Source: Schistosoma mansoni (Eukaryota; Platyhelminthes; Trematoda; Strigeidida; Schistosomatidae). Taken from it: a stretch of DNA of 64,000 nt. The DNA is taken from NCBI RefSeq assembly GCF_000237925.1, contig NC_031502.1, forward strand, positions 18,598,909-18,662,908, given 5' to 3'. The position numbers were made by a program, and so were the translations under genes. The notes beneath the pieces were generated by a model. That model was not told where the DNA came from. It saw only the letters and a program-made list of their open reading frames with translations, and searched no databases. Each line of letters begins with the position of its first letter. Position 1 is the first letter of the stretch. Positions 49,029 through 62,937 of this stretch are shown here, one piece after another.

Positions 49029-52000
49029 GGTAAGAATCCCAGTAAAGCTGTAACGGATTTTTAAAATCTATAGGGATTGCGATGATTAGTCGTCTGAAGA
49101 TTTTCAATTTAAAGACCAGATAACTAATAATGGTAAATATCTTGTTATTGCATCAGCCATTTAAATAAATGATGATTCGACTTTTCTGTCCCTTCAAGCT
49201 CATGTCAGCACCAGAATTATTCACAAGCGATATTAATGTTTGAACATGGTGACACGTTGTATATTGAATCTTCCACATATTTCCAAAACTCATATATATA
49301 TACCACTGCAGTATTTGGCGCTCGATTGTTGAAGCATCCAAACAGTTTAATAGTTTAAGGATCAAGTAGGATTTGGAGTTAACATTCTGACCAGGGATGC
49401 TAGACTTATAAGATCTCTGACGAGTTGGCCATACATATGGCTTTCAGTTAGTATTTTATTGTAGGTATTTATCATGAGATATTAATATAAAGATTTTTTT
49501 TTGAACCCAAGACCAATGTACCGTACCTTTTGTGCTCAGGAAATCACAATATTTTATCAACTACGATGTTTCATCATCTTGATAGGTCAATAAATAAGAC
49601 CATTTTTTCCGACTAGGTCGCTTAAAATCATGTTTAACAGTCGCACTGAACAACAACACTTTCCAGCTTTAAACTTATACTTCAGTAAATAGAACTTCGA
49701 ATTTCATTCAGCGTGTATTGTAGAAACAATGATATGGTTATTTTTCTATATTTGAAAATTACTTTACTAGTTCCAGCTAGGAAAACTAAACAATTTCGCT
49801 TTATTTATTTTGTTACAAGTAAACATGGATAAAAATAGCTCAAAAAGACATAATTGAGAAATTTGTCAGCTGAAAACAACTTGAGAAATGAATTCGCCGC
49901 CCAATTTCACCAAACTATTGTTTATACCCGTCGTATTTTTATTTGTCTCAGCATTGAGCTTATAACTTAAATAGCTACATTATGATTAGTGGATTACGCT
50001 GCCAAATATAAGACGGATTAATAAAGTATAATAGTAAATGAAAACCCATCTAAGTTTCAGAACATAACTCTATTTTGTTTTCGTTTTGAGTTTGAGTAAA
50101 CTGAATGGATTCTGAGAGTCAGAGTTTACTTGAATTTATTTGGTTTCACTCTTTCATCCTAACTATTCAGACGAAACATCATGTAGCATGGTACTTCAAA
50201 AACTACTCAATCAAGCTTCATAAAACGTACTTTGTTTCTGAGTTCAAATTGAATGTTGTTACTCCATGATCAATAAACTGATTAAATGATATGTCGAGTA
50301 TCTTGAAAACAGAAAACCATTCTTCAATTCAAAAAGCGGATGCGGTATTGAAGCTTGTCAAATTATATGATTTGCTGCGGTAAACACTAAAATCAAAGTT
50401 TTATTAGCATTTGTATCCAGAAAATGGATTAAATTCATTAAAGCTTTTTTAATAAAAATTGCTGTTGACATAATTCTGATCCTAAAAGTAATGATCGGAT
50501 TTTTCACTATTGTTATTCTTATGATGATCTTTATGTTTTTTAATTTGTATATTATTTCTAGTTATGTTCAAAAATCACTATAACTACTTCAGTCTTTAAT
50601 GGAATGATGCAATATTCTCTGCCAATGATCCGTTCTATAAGAGGATTTTCATCTTTCTGTAAAACATTTTCCAAGCATGTAATGTTGAAAATTTTAACCT
50701 GAGATAAATTGATCTAATATATTTCATCAGTCTGCAATCTACTGTTTCCCATCCCACCAATCGGTTAGACGTAATTGGATACAGGTTAGGTCAGCGTTTA
50801 TAGATTTAATTGATTCCATCAGTTTAAACGAGCTATAAATGATTATGATTCGATTAATTATTTTATGTTTTTGTTAACACTTTATCAAACAATTCTAACT
50901 AAAATGAATATTTTAGTAAAGTCGAATAACAAAAAGCAAAAGAACAATACTTTTCAATCTTCAATTCATAATGTTGTCCAGAAAAGACAGTGAAAGTGCC
51001 TATTTCAAAGCCTCTGCAATTTTGTATTACCCCTTATATGAGTGAAACCGGCATGTCTATGGTTCCTTTACCGAGAAAGACCTTTGAGTTACGAGTGATG
51101 AAATTCACTCACCTTCCTGACATACTATTGTTTATGCATCGAAAGAAATCAGTGTAAACTATTTTATTATGAATTACGCTCAATGTCTTTTGAAAAAGCT
51201 ATATTATTATATGGATTGTTGACGTAAACCGTTCTGAGAAAGTCTTAAAAGGGGTAAAATAGTTTTTGAGACTATTTATGGGATGAATATCAACAATCTT
51301 AGCCAGATATATCATACTAGTTCCAAACTCACATTAAAATGGCAATCAGATTTCAATTATAATTTGTTGAAGCTCTCTGTATACAGCTGAATATAGTACA
51401 TGTAACACTAATTTTTCGTCACACAGGAATGTAGGTTTACGCTAATTTTATTGTAGGTGGTGGGTCTTGAAATAAATTATAATCACAGACTAGATGGCAT
51501 ATACATCTCTTACACATTTTTTCTTCTCTGACCTTATATCAATCGGATTTTAAGCTCTATGTATTTTGTTATCTAAAATGATTAGTAATTTACGTGACAT
51601 ATAATTTTAAATATATCACTAGTCCTTACGAGTTCGCGTCACATTTCCTGTGGGCGGAATAACCTCCATTGCTTTAAACTTATAATTCTGTTGTTTTATA
51701 ACAGTTTTCCTTTCGCTTTTTCATATCAACTATTCGTTTTCTATCTTTTTTTTTTCTATGAAGAAATGTTGTTTGTTCATTAAAACTAAGGCTTAACTTG
51801 TAGAATAATGTTTACTTCCTCTTTTTTTAAACAGAAAGATTTTGCTACGAAGAAGAAGACGAACTAATGATTACGTTATTTCATTGTCATTTTAATGAAC
51901 TTTTGTTTTTGATAAAATTGATTACTGAGAATAAAAATGAAATAAAGCGTTACTTTTTTTGTTTATCTGTTTTTAGTTAAAGGGATATATCATGGGTAAA

Positions 52001-55000
52001 TAAGAGCTATTATGTACAGTTTCTATTGATAGAAACTTTTGTTCTCATTGAGGTCATGCCTCCTGGAAAAAAGGTCATAGTTAAGTTTCAAAAATGGAAC
52101 TTTTGAGTAATGAAATATTGTTCGTCCTATACGGTTTGTTTCATATTACTTTACAGTTTAACAATGTTTACATGTTATCAACTTCGTTATAAATGGCATG
52201 GAATGGGGTTTTAACTACTTGACAACATTATATTAGTAGTAACGTAAAATGGAACTACTTGATGTCTTCGAACAACTAGCTTTATTTCAAAATGGCGTGA
52301 CAATATGATGGTGTCTTTTATCCCTTTAACCGCTATACCCATAGTGCCATCAACATATACATATCTCTTATTGAGTATACATTTTAATTAGAAAATACAT
52401 TACTCAATAATTAGTGTTTGGTTATTGTAAAGTGATAATTTATCAATTTTCTAATATCTACAAGCGATTTACCATTATCTTCTTAAATCAGAATAAGAGC
52501 ATTTATCAATATACTGAGATATGTTGGTGCGAACTGTACAGTGGAATTCCTAGAGGTTACTAAAACTGGTGATTGATGATTATAACCATTCAATTACCAC
52601 CAATTTATACGGGCAAATGAAGTTGGGATACCTTGAACTCTATGGTCATATTCTGGAGTTTAAACCACTCAGCAGTGCTATCGTGATACCAATTAACTCC
52701 CCAAATATAGGTTCCTCATTTTTATAGTTGTTGACACTAATAGAAATGACACGAGAATCTGTTCTCTGACATAGAAACAGTACTTTATTTCTTCCGTTAT
52801 AATCTTTGAGGATCGTTATAGTTACATATATTCGTGATTGGTTCTAAAAAAAATCTGATACCAGGATTAATATCTGTTTTTCGCCCTATTAAAACATTTG
52901 CTTTTATTCCCTATTGTTTAGGAAATCTCATTTTAACAAATTATCTTCAAAACGGATCAAATGTTTAAAGCCAATACTACAAAATATTTGCCTTCATGCA
53001 GGCTGGTTTACTATTTAAATTTCACTCAATAACTTAACATGACATCAGGTTTACAAACCACTGTTAGATAAAAATTATTCATGCACAAATGTTTCTGTCC
53101 ACCAACTCGTTCCAACCCCAAAAATATCATGGAATAGTGGTTACATTAACTTGGGCAGACTTTCATTTATTGCGAAAATAATCAAAAAAAGCCTAATATT
53201 AGAACTTTTTGAAAAGTCTGATATCAGTCATTGAGCGTGTGTATACTTGAACAAAGAAAACATTAGAGGTATTTTTAGTGATGTTGAAAACAAATGAGAA
53301 CAGTCAAACTGATTTTTAGATAGTTCTAGTGATAAGCCTTATTTAATTTATTTTCCTGTCTCTTTTTCTGATTTAGTGTTATAACAAAAAAGGTAGTTTG
53401 TCTGCGAAAATTAGTTTCTTAGCATTTTTTATATCTTTTCCTCATGCTCGTACGGTGTATTAACTTTGATTCTCTAGGGAATTAATGTCAATCGGTAAAG
53501 AACATTGTTGAATTTCGATTTTTCTTAGCCGAACTATATTCAACAATATGGATTACTAAATAGGTTCAAGTGAATCCAAGCCTTACTTGTTAATTTCTTT
53601 AAATGTGATAAAAAGTGTATGTCTGGTCTCTTTGATCTCAAGTATATGATAATAAGGTTTTTGTCTGCATTTATCATTTTCTAAGCTATCTCCATTACTC
53701 GTTTGTATGCAATAAAAATTCCATTCCTAATCTCTAAAACATCGCGTTCCAGTTAATAAACGTTTTTCAAATTAATACCTTTGTCGTATAGATATGCAAG
53801 ATATTTCTTTGAAGGTGTCCCTTGCACCGTCACTTTATAATCATCTTATTTCTTCGACTATACAGTTTTTAATATTGGGAAAAATTATGGATCAGTCTGC
53901 TCAAATATATTATCATAGCTCAGTAAAGCCTTGAATTAAGCTTTAAGAAAAGAATATCTAAGATGGTTTGACATTCACTTAATTCGTTAGTGAGAATAGC
54001 GTTATATCAGAACGAAACAATGTTAATCAATAATAAATCCCCATAGTTTTTGTTTCAGATTTGCATAATGTTATATGACTGAAGAGAAAAAGCGTACATC
54101 GATCAATAAATAACACAAATATACGCGATAAAAATGGGGAGGATTTACTGCTTTGTAGTGAAGTTCCGAATATGTGTGATGAAACTTCTTTAAGAGTTTA
54201 TTGGAAATGACAAATAATAGAAATCAGTGATAGTTCTATTCCAGTTTCTGACAATACATTTCAAAAACGTTACTTTATACTCTGAAAACGTCTATAGATT
54301 CTGTTACTGCATCATAGTTTTTTCCATTTTCACCCTTTGATACATTAGGCAAATGGTATCAAGGCGTTTAGCATTACTAAAATTAACATAGTTTTTCTAC
54401 ACTTTGTCATGTATGAATAGTTCATGTTCAACATTGATGATAATAAGGAATTGTGATTTAGAAAAAAGATCTTTAGTTAGGTTTGTGTTTCATAAATTAA
54501 GGGCCTAATCATGCACAATTTTACTCTTAATGTCCAAGATTTGTTTGAATATCTTTGCAGGAGGTTTAATTTAATTTCAGGACCATAATAAGAGATCCAA
54601 CTACAAGCCCTTTAATTCTAGCTTAGCATTTACTCATTTAGGTAAGGATAAATTTGTCAATGTAACTATGATTGATGGTGCCTTTTGACTACTTTGATAA
54701 CCATATAGTGGTAGGAGTTATAATACATTTAGTTACTGACAGAATTCTCCCTATTGCAATTCCAGTTTTTGTGTTAATTGTCTCTAAAATCGTATTATTT
54801 TTTTAATATTAGTAAAGATAATTCGCATTTATAATCGAAATTACCTGAACTTTGGTTTCGTGTTTTGCACATTTTATAATGAATCTCTGTGCGTGAGCTG
54901 ATCCTTGCAAAATCCGAAAATAATTTCTTTGTTTTGTAGTGAGAACACTATGTATTTTTCATTTTTGAAAACATTTTACTATTATATGTGGTTATCAAAA

Positions 55001-58000
55001 TTATCCCATTATTCTTAAAGCATGACTTGTATCATTAAAATCAGCTTAAACTCTAGACGCGTTTACATTTTCATTTTGAATTTTTGTCAGTGTCATGGTA
55101 AATATGTCACATTCAACATGTTTTAGTGATGAACTGATAACTACCTTAATAATTTTCCTCATAATATATTGATGAACTGAATTTACCGAACTCTTGTGGT
55201 ATAGTATAGTCGTGGTGTAAACTTCTGAACACAAGAAATAAATCATACTTTTGACTGATTACACTCGTAATCATTCGATATGATTTGTACTGATATACAA
55301 ACATCAGATGACATCACTAATCTAACCTATGTATTTAAAGTAATTTCATACAATTTTACCGCTTGGTACACTTGACTAAACTAAGGACAGTTAGGTGATT
55401 CATCTTAATAAGTAATTTTTCTAATATAAAGAGACTGGTTAAGCTTCTAAATACGTCTGTTTTTATATAAAAATTAGTCTAAAATTAATTACTCCTCCTA
55501 TTTCATCAATTTCTTAGTTAAGTCAGAACAAGATTAACTTCTTGATTGTAGAAAATTTCATTCCCCTCATTCTTGTTTTCACATAATTTCTGATGAATTT
55601 TATTCGAAACACTTTTCAACTATGGTAAGTTTTTCTTCAGTCTTCTCCTCTGAAGGTAGTTTTATTGGATGGCCGGATAACGTTTTCATCAAAGATTTTT
55701 TATGGCTTACTGTACAAAAACTGTATTGCAATCAATTGACAACTATCACTGTCATTCTTTTGATCTTCATTTCTATGATATAAAGTTTGTACCTAGGCTT
55801 TAAAAGGTCAGTAATGTTGTTTCTATGTTGTAAGCTGCTGAAAAAGAACCATAAAATAAACGAATTCATCTTATTTTGCTATACTTCTTGTTGTTTCTTC
55901 AGGCACATTAATTGTTCTTGGTAGAATCGAAATCCTTCTTTCTAATTGAGGGTTTCTACCGTTGTCCAAATTCGTTTCAATATATTAACTAATCATCCAG
56001 TCAACTTAGGGTATTTACTATGGCCATTTTACAAGATGTATCGATAGCACTCGATTGGTACCCGCTGAGACCTCTTGTTCCGAGATCCCTTTATTTAAAA
56101 GTTTGCGCAATTTTTCACCCAACAGCTCGATCAGAAGTTTCCTACCTTATATTTTGATATCCAAAATAATATCATTTTAAGGCATGGTAAATTGAACTTC
56201 AAGAATACTGCTGTCTTAATCAAACGATCATGATGAATCGTTAATCCATTATCTGTACATTTCGTCAGTTCGTTCGACCAATATTTTACTTGTTATTAAA
56301 TATTAACCACCGCACTTTCTAAGTAATTTTTATTAGAAGAAAGATGACCTTACCCGTCTACTTATATACCGTAGTGAAAATTGTTTGCCTGCCCCTAGAT
56401 TTTACAACTATAGTGTCAAACACTTGAGGATTGAAGTCGACTAAAGACACGGTTAGTTATTTAGAAATAAAGTACAGTTGTTGCTGCACCGGGGAAACGG
56501 TCTAAAATTCTTTGGCATTTTTTCCCTAATCAGCTCTGGATAGATAAGAAGCATTAGAAACAGTTTGAACAAAACATTTAGTTACATCTGTATTTGAGCT
56601 TTTTTGACTAGTTGATAACGTTTAGTCAACATAAATTATTGCGAACTGAACTACCTAAATAAAACTAATTCTTCATCCAGTTTCGATTTGTTATTTCGTA
56701 GTCAATAAAACTTGTTAGATTAATCTGTTTGAAGCTAGTTAACTTTTCCGTTCTGAAAAAGAAGAACTGAAGTTTTTTCTCTAGCAACCTGTTATTTATC
56801 ATAGTTACGTAAAGTTAGGAATTATTTCTAAATCACTCACTTCGTTTGTGTTTTAGAATTAACAATACACAGCGGGATCCAATGTAATTCCATGTATACA
56901 AATATCAATCGAATTTTGTTTATGTTTTAGGAATAAATTAACTTCAGTTGAACTAATTCACAAGTATATTTACTAGTCTTTTTTTATTTTACGTTGTACT
57001 TATATACGGTATACATCATTGCACCGACTGTTTAATGATTCCCTCAACAGAATTAATAGCCAAACTTCATGATCAGACTGAAAGGATAGTTTGATTATCA
57101 GCAGTCACGTTTTATAAACAGATCTAACACTTGGTATTTAGGAGAAAGGAAATATAATCAAAACGCTAATTGATTAAATTGCTTCTCTCACCAGCTGGAA
57201 ATACAATTTCTATTCTGATTTCTCTTTTGCTTCGTGTATATAACAAAAAAAAAGATTAGCACAAGTATTCTAGCATGTAGAGCAGTTATTTCCTAACATC
57301 TAGTGCATATTGAACACATAACCGTATGATCTAAAACTGAAACGGCAACAACATAATGGCTAGATAGAACAAAAAAAAACACTGTTGTATCATCGTTAAT
57401 CATGTCCTGAAGAGTTTACTACCTGACAACTGGGCGAATTGGATATTATCTAACGCAATCTTAAACTCAGAAGTAGTCATCAAGTGACCTCAAATATCCG
57501 TTGCAAATCCCATTGTGTTACACATTCATAAATGAGAAAGTCATTAAAATTACGTGGAATAATCAGATACATTTACATGTCCCTCATTTATCGCATTTAT
57601 CGCCGTGACCGGTAAGACTAAAAAGTACTATTTTCTATGCTTCTGTATTTATCTGAATTATGTAGATTCTAGTGTTTATAAAACATCATATACGTTTGAC
57701 ACACGTATGAGTGAAATCTATCACCATGGTGCAGAAAAATGACTATAGAATCAATAAAGCTTATCAAATTAGTTGCAGCTGACAAGTGCCTTAAGAACAG
57801 CACGTAAATTTATAAGTAAATCACTTGTCATTTAAGCGAATGCACTTCACCTTCCAGTTTTACATGAAGTTAATGTGTTTAGTCGTTTATGGAAGAATAT
57901 TTTTCTGTTAACGATCAGGTGTTATACTTTTCGGAGAACGATTAAGACTCTGAATTTAATAGTTTGCTTTTGACTGTAGCAATAAAAGTACTAAAAATGA

Positions 58001-58457
58001 ACTTCTTAGTTTCATTCAAAAATTGTTGTTCTCTGAATGCTAGGAACATCAAGTAATGACTGAACTGAAACTAAGACTAAAAAGTTGGATACAGTTATTA
58101 TCCAGTGTTCTTTGATAATATTGCATGTTCTATGTCACAGATTACATTTCAAAGCAAATCAATTTGGAGAGTTTGAATAAACCATAAGAAGTTAGGTTAC
58201 TTTTATACTTGAAACAACATTTTTTGGTGCAGAGTTGTAAAACTAAACTAATCCATATTTAATCATCCTTTCGGAATAATTCATTTTCAAATATGATTGC
58301 AAGGATATCTTGTAAGCATCAGTTAATTCTTTTTTAATTAAACTATGTTTTAATTTACACAAATATGTTTATCTCCTTTATGATTTGTCTTGGGCTTATT
58401 TATCATTAGATAAATAACTGCGATGTTCAACGTTTTGACACACAAACTAATATTTTG
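49029..58457. other. Long gene-free stretch
   Basis: About 9.4 kb of AT-rich sequence without supported genes or RNA genes. A moderately GC-richer patch at about 52610-52760 looks like an old repeat but I cannot place it. Open stretches are below 85 codons. Confidence 0.5.
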
Positions 58458-58813
58458 AAGTTGAAAGCGTGAGTCAATTGGAGCTAGACCATCAAGGAAA
58501 ACCTGGAAGCACTGAACGGCCGTTTNNNNNNNNNNNNNNNNNNNNNNNNNNNNNNNNNNNNNNNNNNNNNNNNNNNNNNNNNNNNNNNNNNNNNNNNNNN
58601 NNNNNNNNNNNNNNNNNNNNNNNNNNNNNNNNNNNNNNNNNNNNNNNNNNNNNNNNNNNNNNNNNNNNNNNNNNNNNNNNNNNNNNNNNNNNNNNNNNNN
58701 NNNNNNNNNNNNNNNNNNNNNNNNNCGTCCTATTATGGGACTCCTCAGCAGTGCGCATCCACGACCTCGCCTCGGGAGATTTGAACCCAGGACCTACCAG
58801 TCTCGCGCCAGAG
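58458..58813 (-). mobile_element. tRNA-like hammerhead SINE, inverted segment interrupted by an assembly gap
   Basis: The minus strand carries the SINE from the region just after its A-box (GCTCTGGCGCGAGAC, about 58800-58814), B-box (GGTTCAAATCTCC), hammerhead core CTGAGGA and GTCCCATAATAGGACG (58726 side). After the N run come AAACGGCCGTTCAGTGC and the 3' part to GTTGAAAG-complement at 58460. The 5' end lacks the leader and A-box and instead abuts the plus-strand SINE 3' end at 58814. Confidence 0.88.
58526..58725. other. Assembly gap of exactly 200 N
   Basis: A round-number run of N. The bases on its two sides (CCGTTT and CGTCCT) join into CCGTTTCGTCCT, the exact reverse complement of 59172-59183 in the intact SINE nearby, so the real gap length may be zero or one or more whole SINE units. 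Confidence 0.99.
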
Positions 58814-58888
58814 CAATTGACTCACGCTTTCAACTATGAAAATACTAAATCTCCACAAAAAATTCTTTCTAATAATAATAATAATCAT
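58814..58888 (+). mobile_element. Plus-strand 3' end of a hammerhead SINE with AAT tail
   Basis: CAATTGACTCACGCTTTCAA through CTAAATCTCCACAAAAAA matches 59223-59270 of the complete copy, and it ends in AATAATAATAATAAT (about 58870-58884). The first 21 bases are a perfect reverse complement of 58460-58480. Together with the inverted segment it reads as one 5'-inverted insertion. Confidence 0.82.
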
Positions 58889-59290
58889 ATGCTCACTAGT
58901 GACTGACTTCGAGAGGTGAATCCAGGAATTCTAGTGAGAAGCAGTAACCAGTGGAGTTCAAACCACGTCTGTTGTGAGATATCAACTCACTGAAGACAAT
59001 TGGTGAACGGTTGGCGAACTTCGTGGATTGGTTGGAGTTAGACATAAACACCACCGGATGCTGGCTCAGTAGTCTATTGGTTAAGTGCTCTCGCGCGAGA
59101 CTGGTAGGTCCTGGGTTCGAATCTCGTGAGGCGGGATCGTGGATACGCACTGCTGAGGAGTCCCATAATAGGACGAAACGGCCGTTCAGTGCTTCCAGGT
59201 TTTCCCTGATGGTCTAGCTTCAATTGACTCACGCTTTCAACTATGAAAGTACTAAATCTCCACAAAAAACCCCTTCTGATAATATTTTAA
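58889..59290 (+). mobile_element. Hammerhead SINE, apparently full-length (about 400 bp)
   Basis: In order: a 5' leader of about 180 bp (GTTGTGAGATATCAACTCAC; CTTCGTGGATTGGTTGGAG), a tRNA-like Pol III region with A-box (GCTCAGTAGTCTATTGG, about 59064-59080) and B-box (GGTTCGAATCTC, 59114-59125), the hammerhead (59147-59192), GGTTTTCCCTGATGGTCTAG, the 3' domain, and a short A-rich/ATAAT end near 59260-59285. Non-coding; an open stretch through it has no protein meaning. The layout is that of the schistosome Sm-alpha type of SINE, but the sequence differs clearly from the copy at 63 kb. Confidence 0.85.
59141..59200 (+). ncRNA. Hammerhead ribozyme with complete consensus core
   Basis: Stem I GCACTG (59147-59152) pairs perfectly with CAGTGC (59187-59192). 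The core is CTGAGGA (59153-59159), fitting CUGANGA with N=G. Stem II GTCC/GGAC (59160-59163, 59171-59174) has loop CATAATA. The second core is GAA (59175-59177). Stem III is the palindrome ACGGCCGT (59178-59185), and the site triplet GTT has presumed cleavage after 59186. Stem III has no proper loop, so efficient folding may need a dimer, as described for minimal hammerheads of retroelements. Confidence 0.8.
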
Positions 59291-62200
59291 AGACAATGAT
59301 TTTTAAGGTTAATTTGGAAAGTCAACCTGAGACATATGATATCCACGTTGATAATGGTGTATTATGTAATTTCATGATTACAGTTTCAAGAAAGTGATAG
59401 GAAATATTTACGATTAAATAATGATTTTTGCTTTTACAGTGTGGTGATGTTGGTGTGATAACTGTTTTTCCAAGATCTTTTAATGTACAGAAACGAAATC
59501 ACAGGAGATCATTAATTTATTTACCTATGGCATTGCTTTAGGGTAGGAGAAAAACAATCATAAGAGATCATTTATGTCCTAAGATGACCTTTATGAATTA
59601 TCATAGTAGTAATTACCAAGATTTAAAAAGAATATTTGTTAAAAATGGACACCTTAAGATCCTGTCTAAAATCAAAGAAAATTGTTTTCACCTCATGTTC
59701 TACCAGAAGTCCACTACCCTAAATTTCATTTTCCCAATAGCATAAACCAATTCGAACGTAATATCGTAGGAGAATATGATTTATTTCTCATTACTATCAG
59801 TTAGTATGCTTTTACATACAACATGAATGCGCCTCACAAAACATTCATTTATATTTACCATCAGAGATGGATCCACTTATGATATATTATCTGTCCTTTC
59901 ACAGGGTCTACTTATCAAAACATTCCTAGGCAGATTATCTACCAATAAGTTGTTTACTATGGTATCCCAGAATAAATATAACTATTTGTCTTTTATACCA
60001 CAGATCAAATAGGAAATTTAAATGTTGAAAACAGTACAGCGTGTATACCATTTAACTTCTTACGAAAATCAATAACTCTATTCGAAGAGGTAAATTAATT
60101 AGCTTCACCCAATCTAAGATGCTAATATAGAAATACAGAACAAAGAAGGGCATTTATGAAGGAGCTATAGTAAATAAATTCACACGTTGTTCCTAGATGA
60201 TGGCAGTCTATAAGGGAATCAAGTTTGTAATAGTAGGAAACGAAAAAGAGAATGTGTGAAAGGATGACCGAGCTAAGAGAACAATGAATTATGCTAAAGA
60301 ATTATGAAACCAATTAATTAGTATATATATATGCGGAATAAGTTATGTTACCTAATGTACACTAAATAGTTAAGAATGATCAGAGTATTGAAGTAATATG
60401 ACCTGTTTCAAGATTTCATAATCCTTGCTATAGCGATTCGCACCATATGAAGATTATTCGTGCTTATAATAACTGTTCAGTCCAATTGCTTATAAATGTC
60501 CTCGTTTTCGTTTGTAACTAACGTTTTCAGTTTACATTCTAGAAACTCAACAGTTCCACTAGATATCTTAGTAAGTGGTTAAACGTTGAAATGCTCAAAA
60601 ATAATTATCAGGTGAATTGGATTGTTCTCTAAATAGTAACATGAATTAATCGAAACCAAATGAATTTCTTTTAAAAATATCAAACACTGATGTTTTAGTA
60701 TTTTGTCACACCCTCATTCTTCCCTCCAAATCTTTTATTTTAATTATGAAATTAAAAGAATAAAAAATAACAGTTTTGGAGCCTTACAATTTAAGGTTTT
60801 ATAACAGATCTCAATGGCAAAAATCTTCATTTGGTAGATTGTAAAGTGCTATGAAATGAATTACGTCGGTTTCCCATCAATTTATGGGACAATTAATTAC
60901 TTGAATTAAATGGAACAAAACATCAGAGTCGTAAAAAGTATCAATTACTCCAAAGCTTTAACCACAAATCTTGTTCATTCATTGCATAGTAGTAAGTCTT
61001 TATCATTTTAGTATACAAAAGCTTAGAAAAAAAGAATAAAACGAATAATGTGTCCAGAAGTTTTGAACTATTTGCTGGTGAACCAAGTATTAATTGTCAA
61101 GATCTCAATGAAAACAGAATATGAATTAAGAGTGTTCGTTAACTTAGTCAATAAGATGCAAACACCGAATTGACTGACAATTTTTGTAGGGTCATGCTTC
61201 ATAGTGATATACTGTTTTTTATGCAGGCCGTTCAATAGTACTGGCGAAAAGTGCTGATGAACGAAATGGATAGTGTCTAGTTGCAAACTCTGGTCAACGC
61301 ATTCTCTCAGGTTATGTAGTTATAAGTTGGATTTAGTAATTGGAAAAAATAACACAATATAAACAAATACAATTCCAAAATACAGAATAGATATGATTGA
61401 AATTGGAATAAATTTGTTGTCGTCCATAAATTCCGCAAAGAGTGAAATGTAACCCATACCTGAATTTGCCAGTGGCGATGTATTCAATTCAGCTCGTAAA
61501 TAACATTTTGACCTAAAGAGTTTATTCTTCAGTAAATTCTCGTTTGCTTGTATGCTTAACCCAATAGGTTTAATACTCCTTCTCAGTCATTCAGAGTGAT
61601 AAATCAATAAACATGAGATTAATTCTTATCTATGTTGGAAATCTGTGTCTGAATTATTTGTTTACATAAATGAGCTTTAGATAGATATCGTCTTGAAACA
61701 ATTTAATTGAAATGTTTTGTCACGTATTCCTTAAATTTTTAGTTCCGTTGTCACATTCCCATCCAAACATTATAGACTGGTTGTTCTTTTAGTCAAAGAG
61801 TTTCTTTAAATCACTTTACCTTTTAAATTGAGTTAAAAAAGATCATTTGCATCATTTCAAAACAAGCATATGGAATGAGAGTCATCGAGCAGCATTTCCT
61901 TTAAGACAGTGAAATTTATCCTTATGTTGACAAGTTTTTTCACATTTTTAGTTGGTTTCTACCCATATATAGTCATTTTTGACACAAGTTCACATATTAA
62001 TTAACCTTCGATATACTTCACCTTTTCACTGCTATTTGTGTTTAGTTCAAAGATTTACAACTATTCAGAAGATGAGTCAGCAGAAAACAGTCAAAGTAAT
62101 TCAACTGACTGTAAGAAAATTTAAATGATGACACATTAACACTATTTTTCATGATTCTTTTCTAAGTGAAGTAGACAATATTATCTTCAACAACCTTCTG

Positions 62201-62937
62201 AGTAATAACTACAGCTTTATTGACATATTAGTTTAAAGCAATTTGCAGCAGGCCACATTTATTTTTATGAAGCCTGTAATCCTTGAGTGAAAGATATTTA
62301 TTCAGTTTACCACGGCATTTATACTTGCTGGTGTACACGAGAACGACCTAATCCATAACTTCCTCCTCATCTTAGTCTTCAGCGAAAAAACTGATCAATT
62401 AGTCATAAATTTGACCAGTCGTTACCCAAACCTAACTTTGATTATACTGAGCATAAAAGACATGTCATCCAAAATTATTTGTTTTACCAAATTTTCTGTG
62501 TAATAAGATGTCGTTATAAAGAGGAAAAAGGCTATTTCGCTATTTCACTCTGTAAGTTTAAATAATGCAGTAATGCATTAGGAATCTAATGAAGTGTTTA
62601 TTTATTGTGACTTAAAGTGAATCTCAGAAGCTGATGATATCTTATTTGTTGCTTTTAACTGGTTACTAATCATTTTTTCTTTTTTTTAAAATTTACTTCA
62701 GTTAAACAAATTAGTCACGTTTTACAAGGATCACAATGTAAGTCAGTTTCCATTACTTATGAGCTCAGACAAATGGCAGCTATAACTTTTTTGTTAATGG
62801 GGGAAGATGATGTGAACAGGGAATCAAATATGCCATAACAAACAACGGGATCCATTTTTGGAGACGTTATTTCATATAAGTCATTATATGTGAAAAAATT
62901 ATATTTGAAATAGTCTTAGCGACTGAAATTTAAATAA
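59291..62937. other. Gene-free stretch
   Basis: AT-rich sequence. The longest open stretches (59827-60012 on plus, 61286-61068 on minus) are not recognisable. No repeats seen apart from short AT runs. Confidence 0.5.

Noticed and set aside
58469-58906. Open stretch running through the N gap
   Set aside because: Artefact of unknown bases inside a non-coding SINE.
59011-59265. Open stretches on both strands across the SINE
   Set aside because: The sequence is explained by the tRNA-like and ribozyme parts; no protein features.
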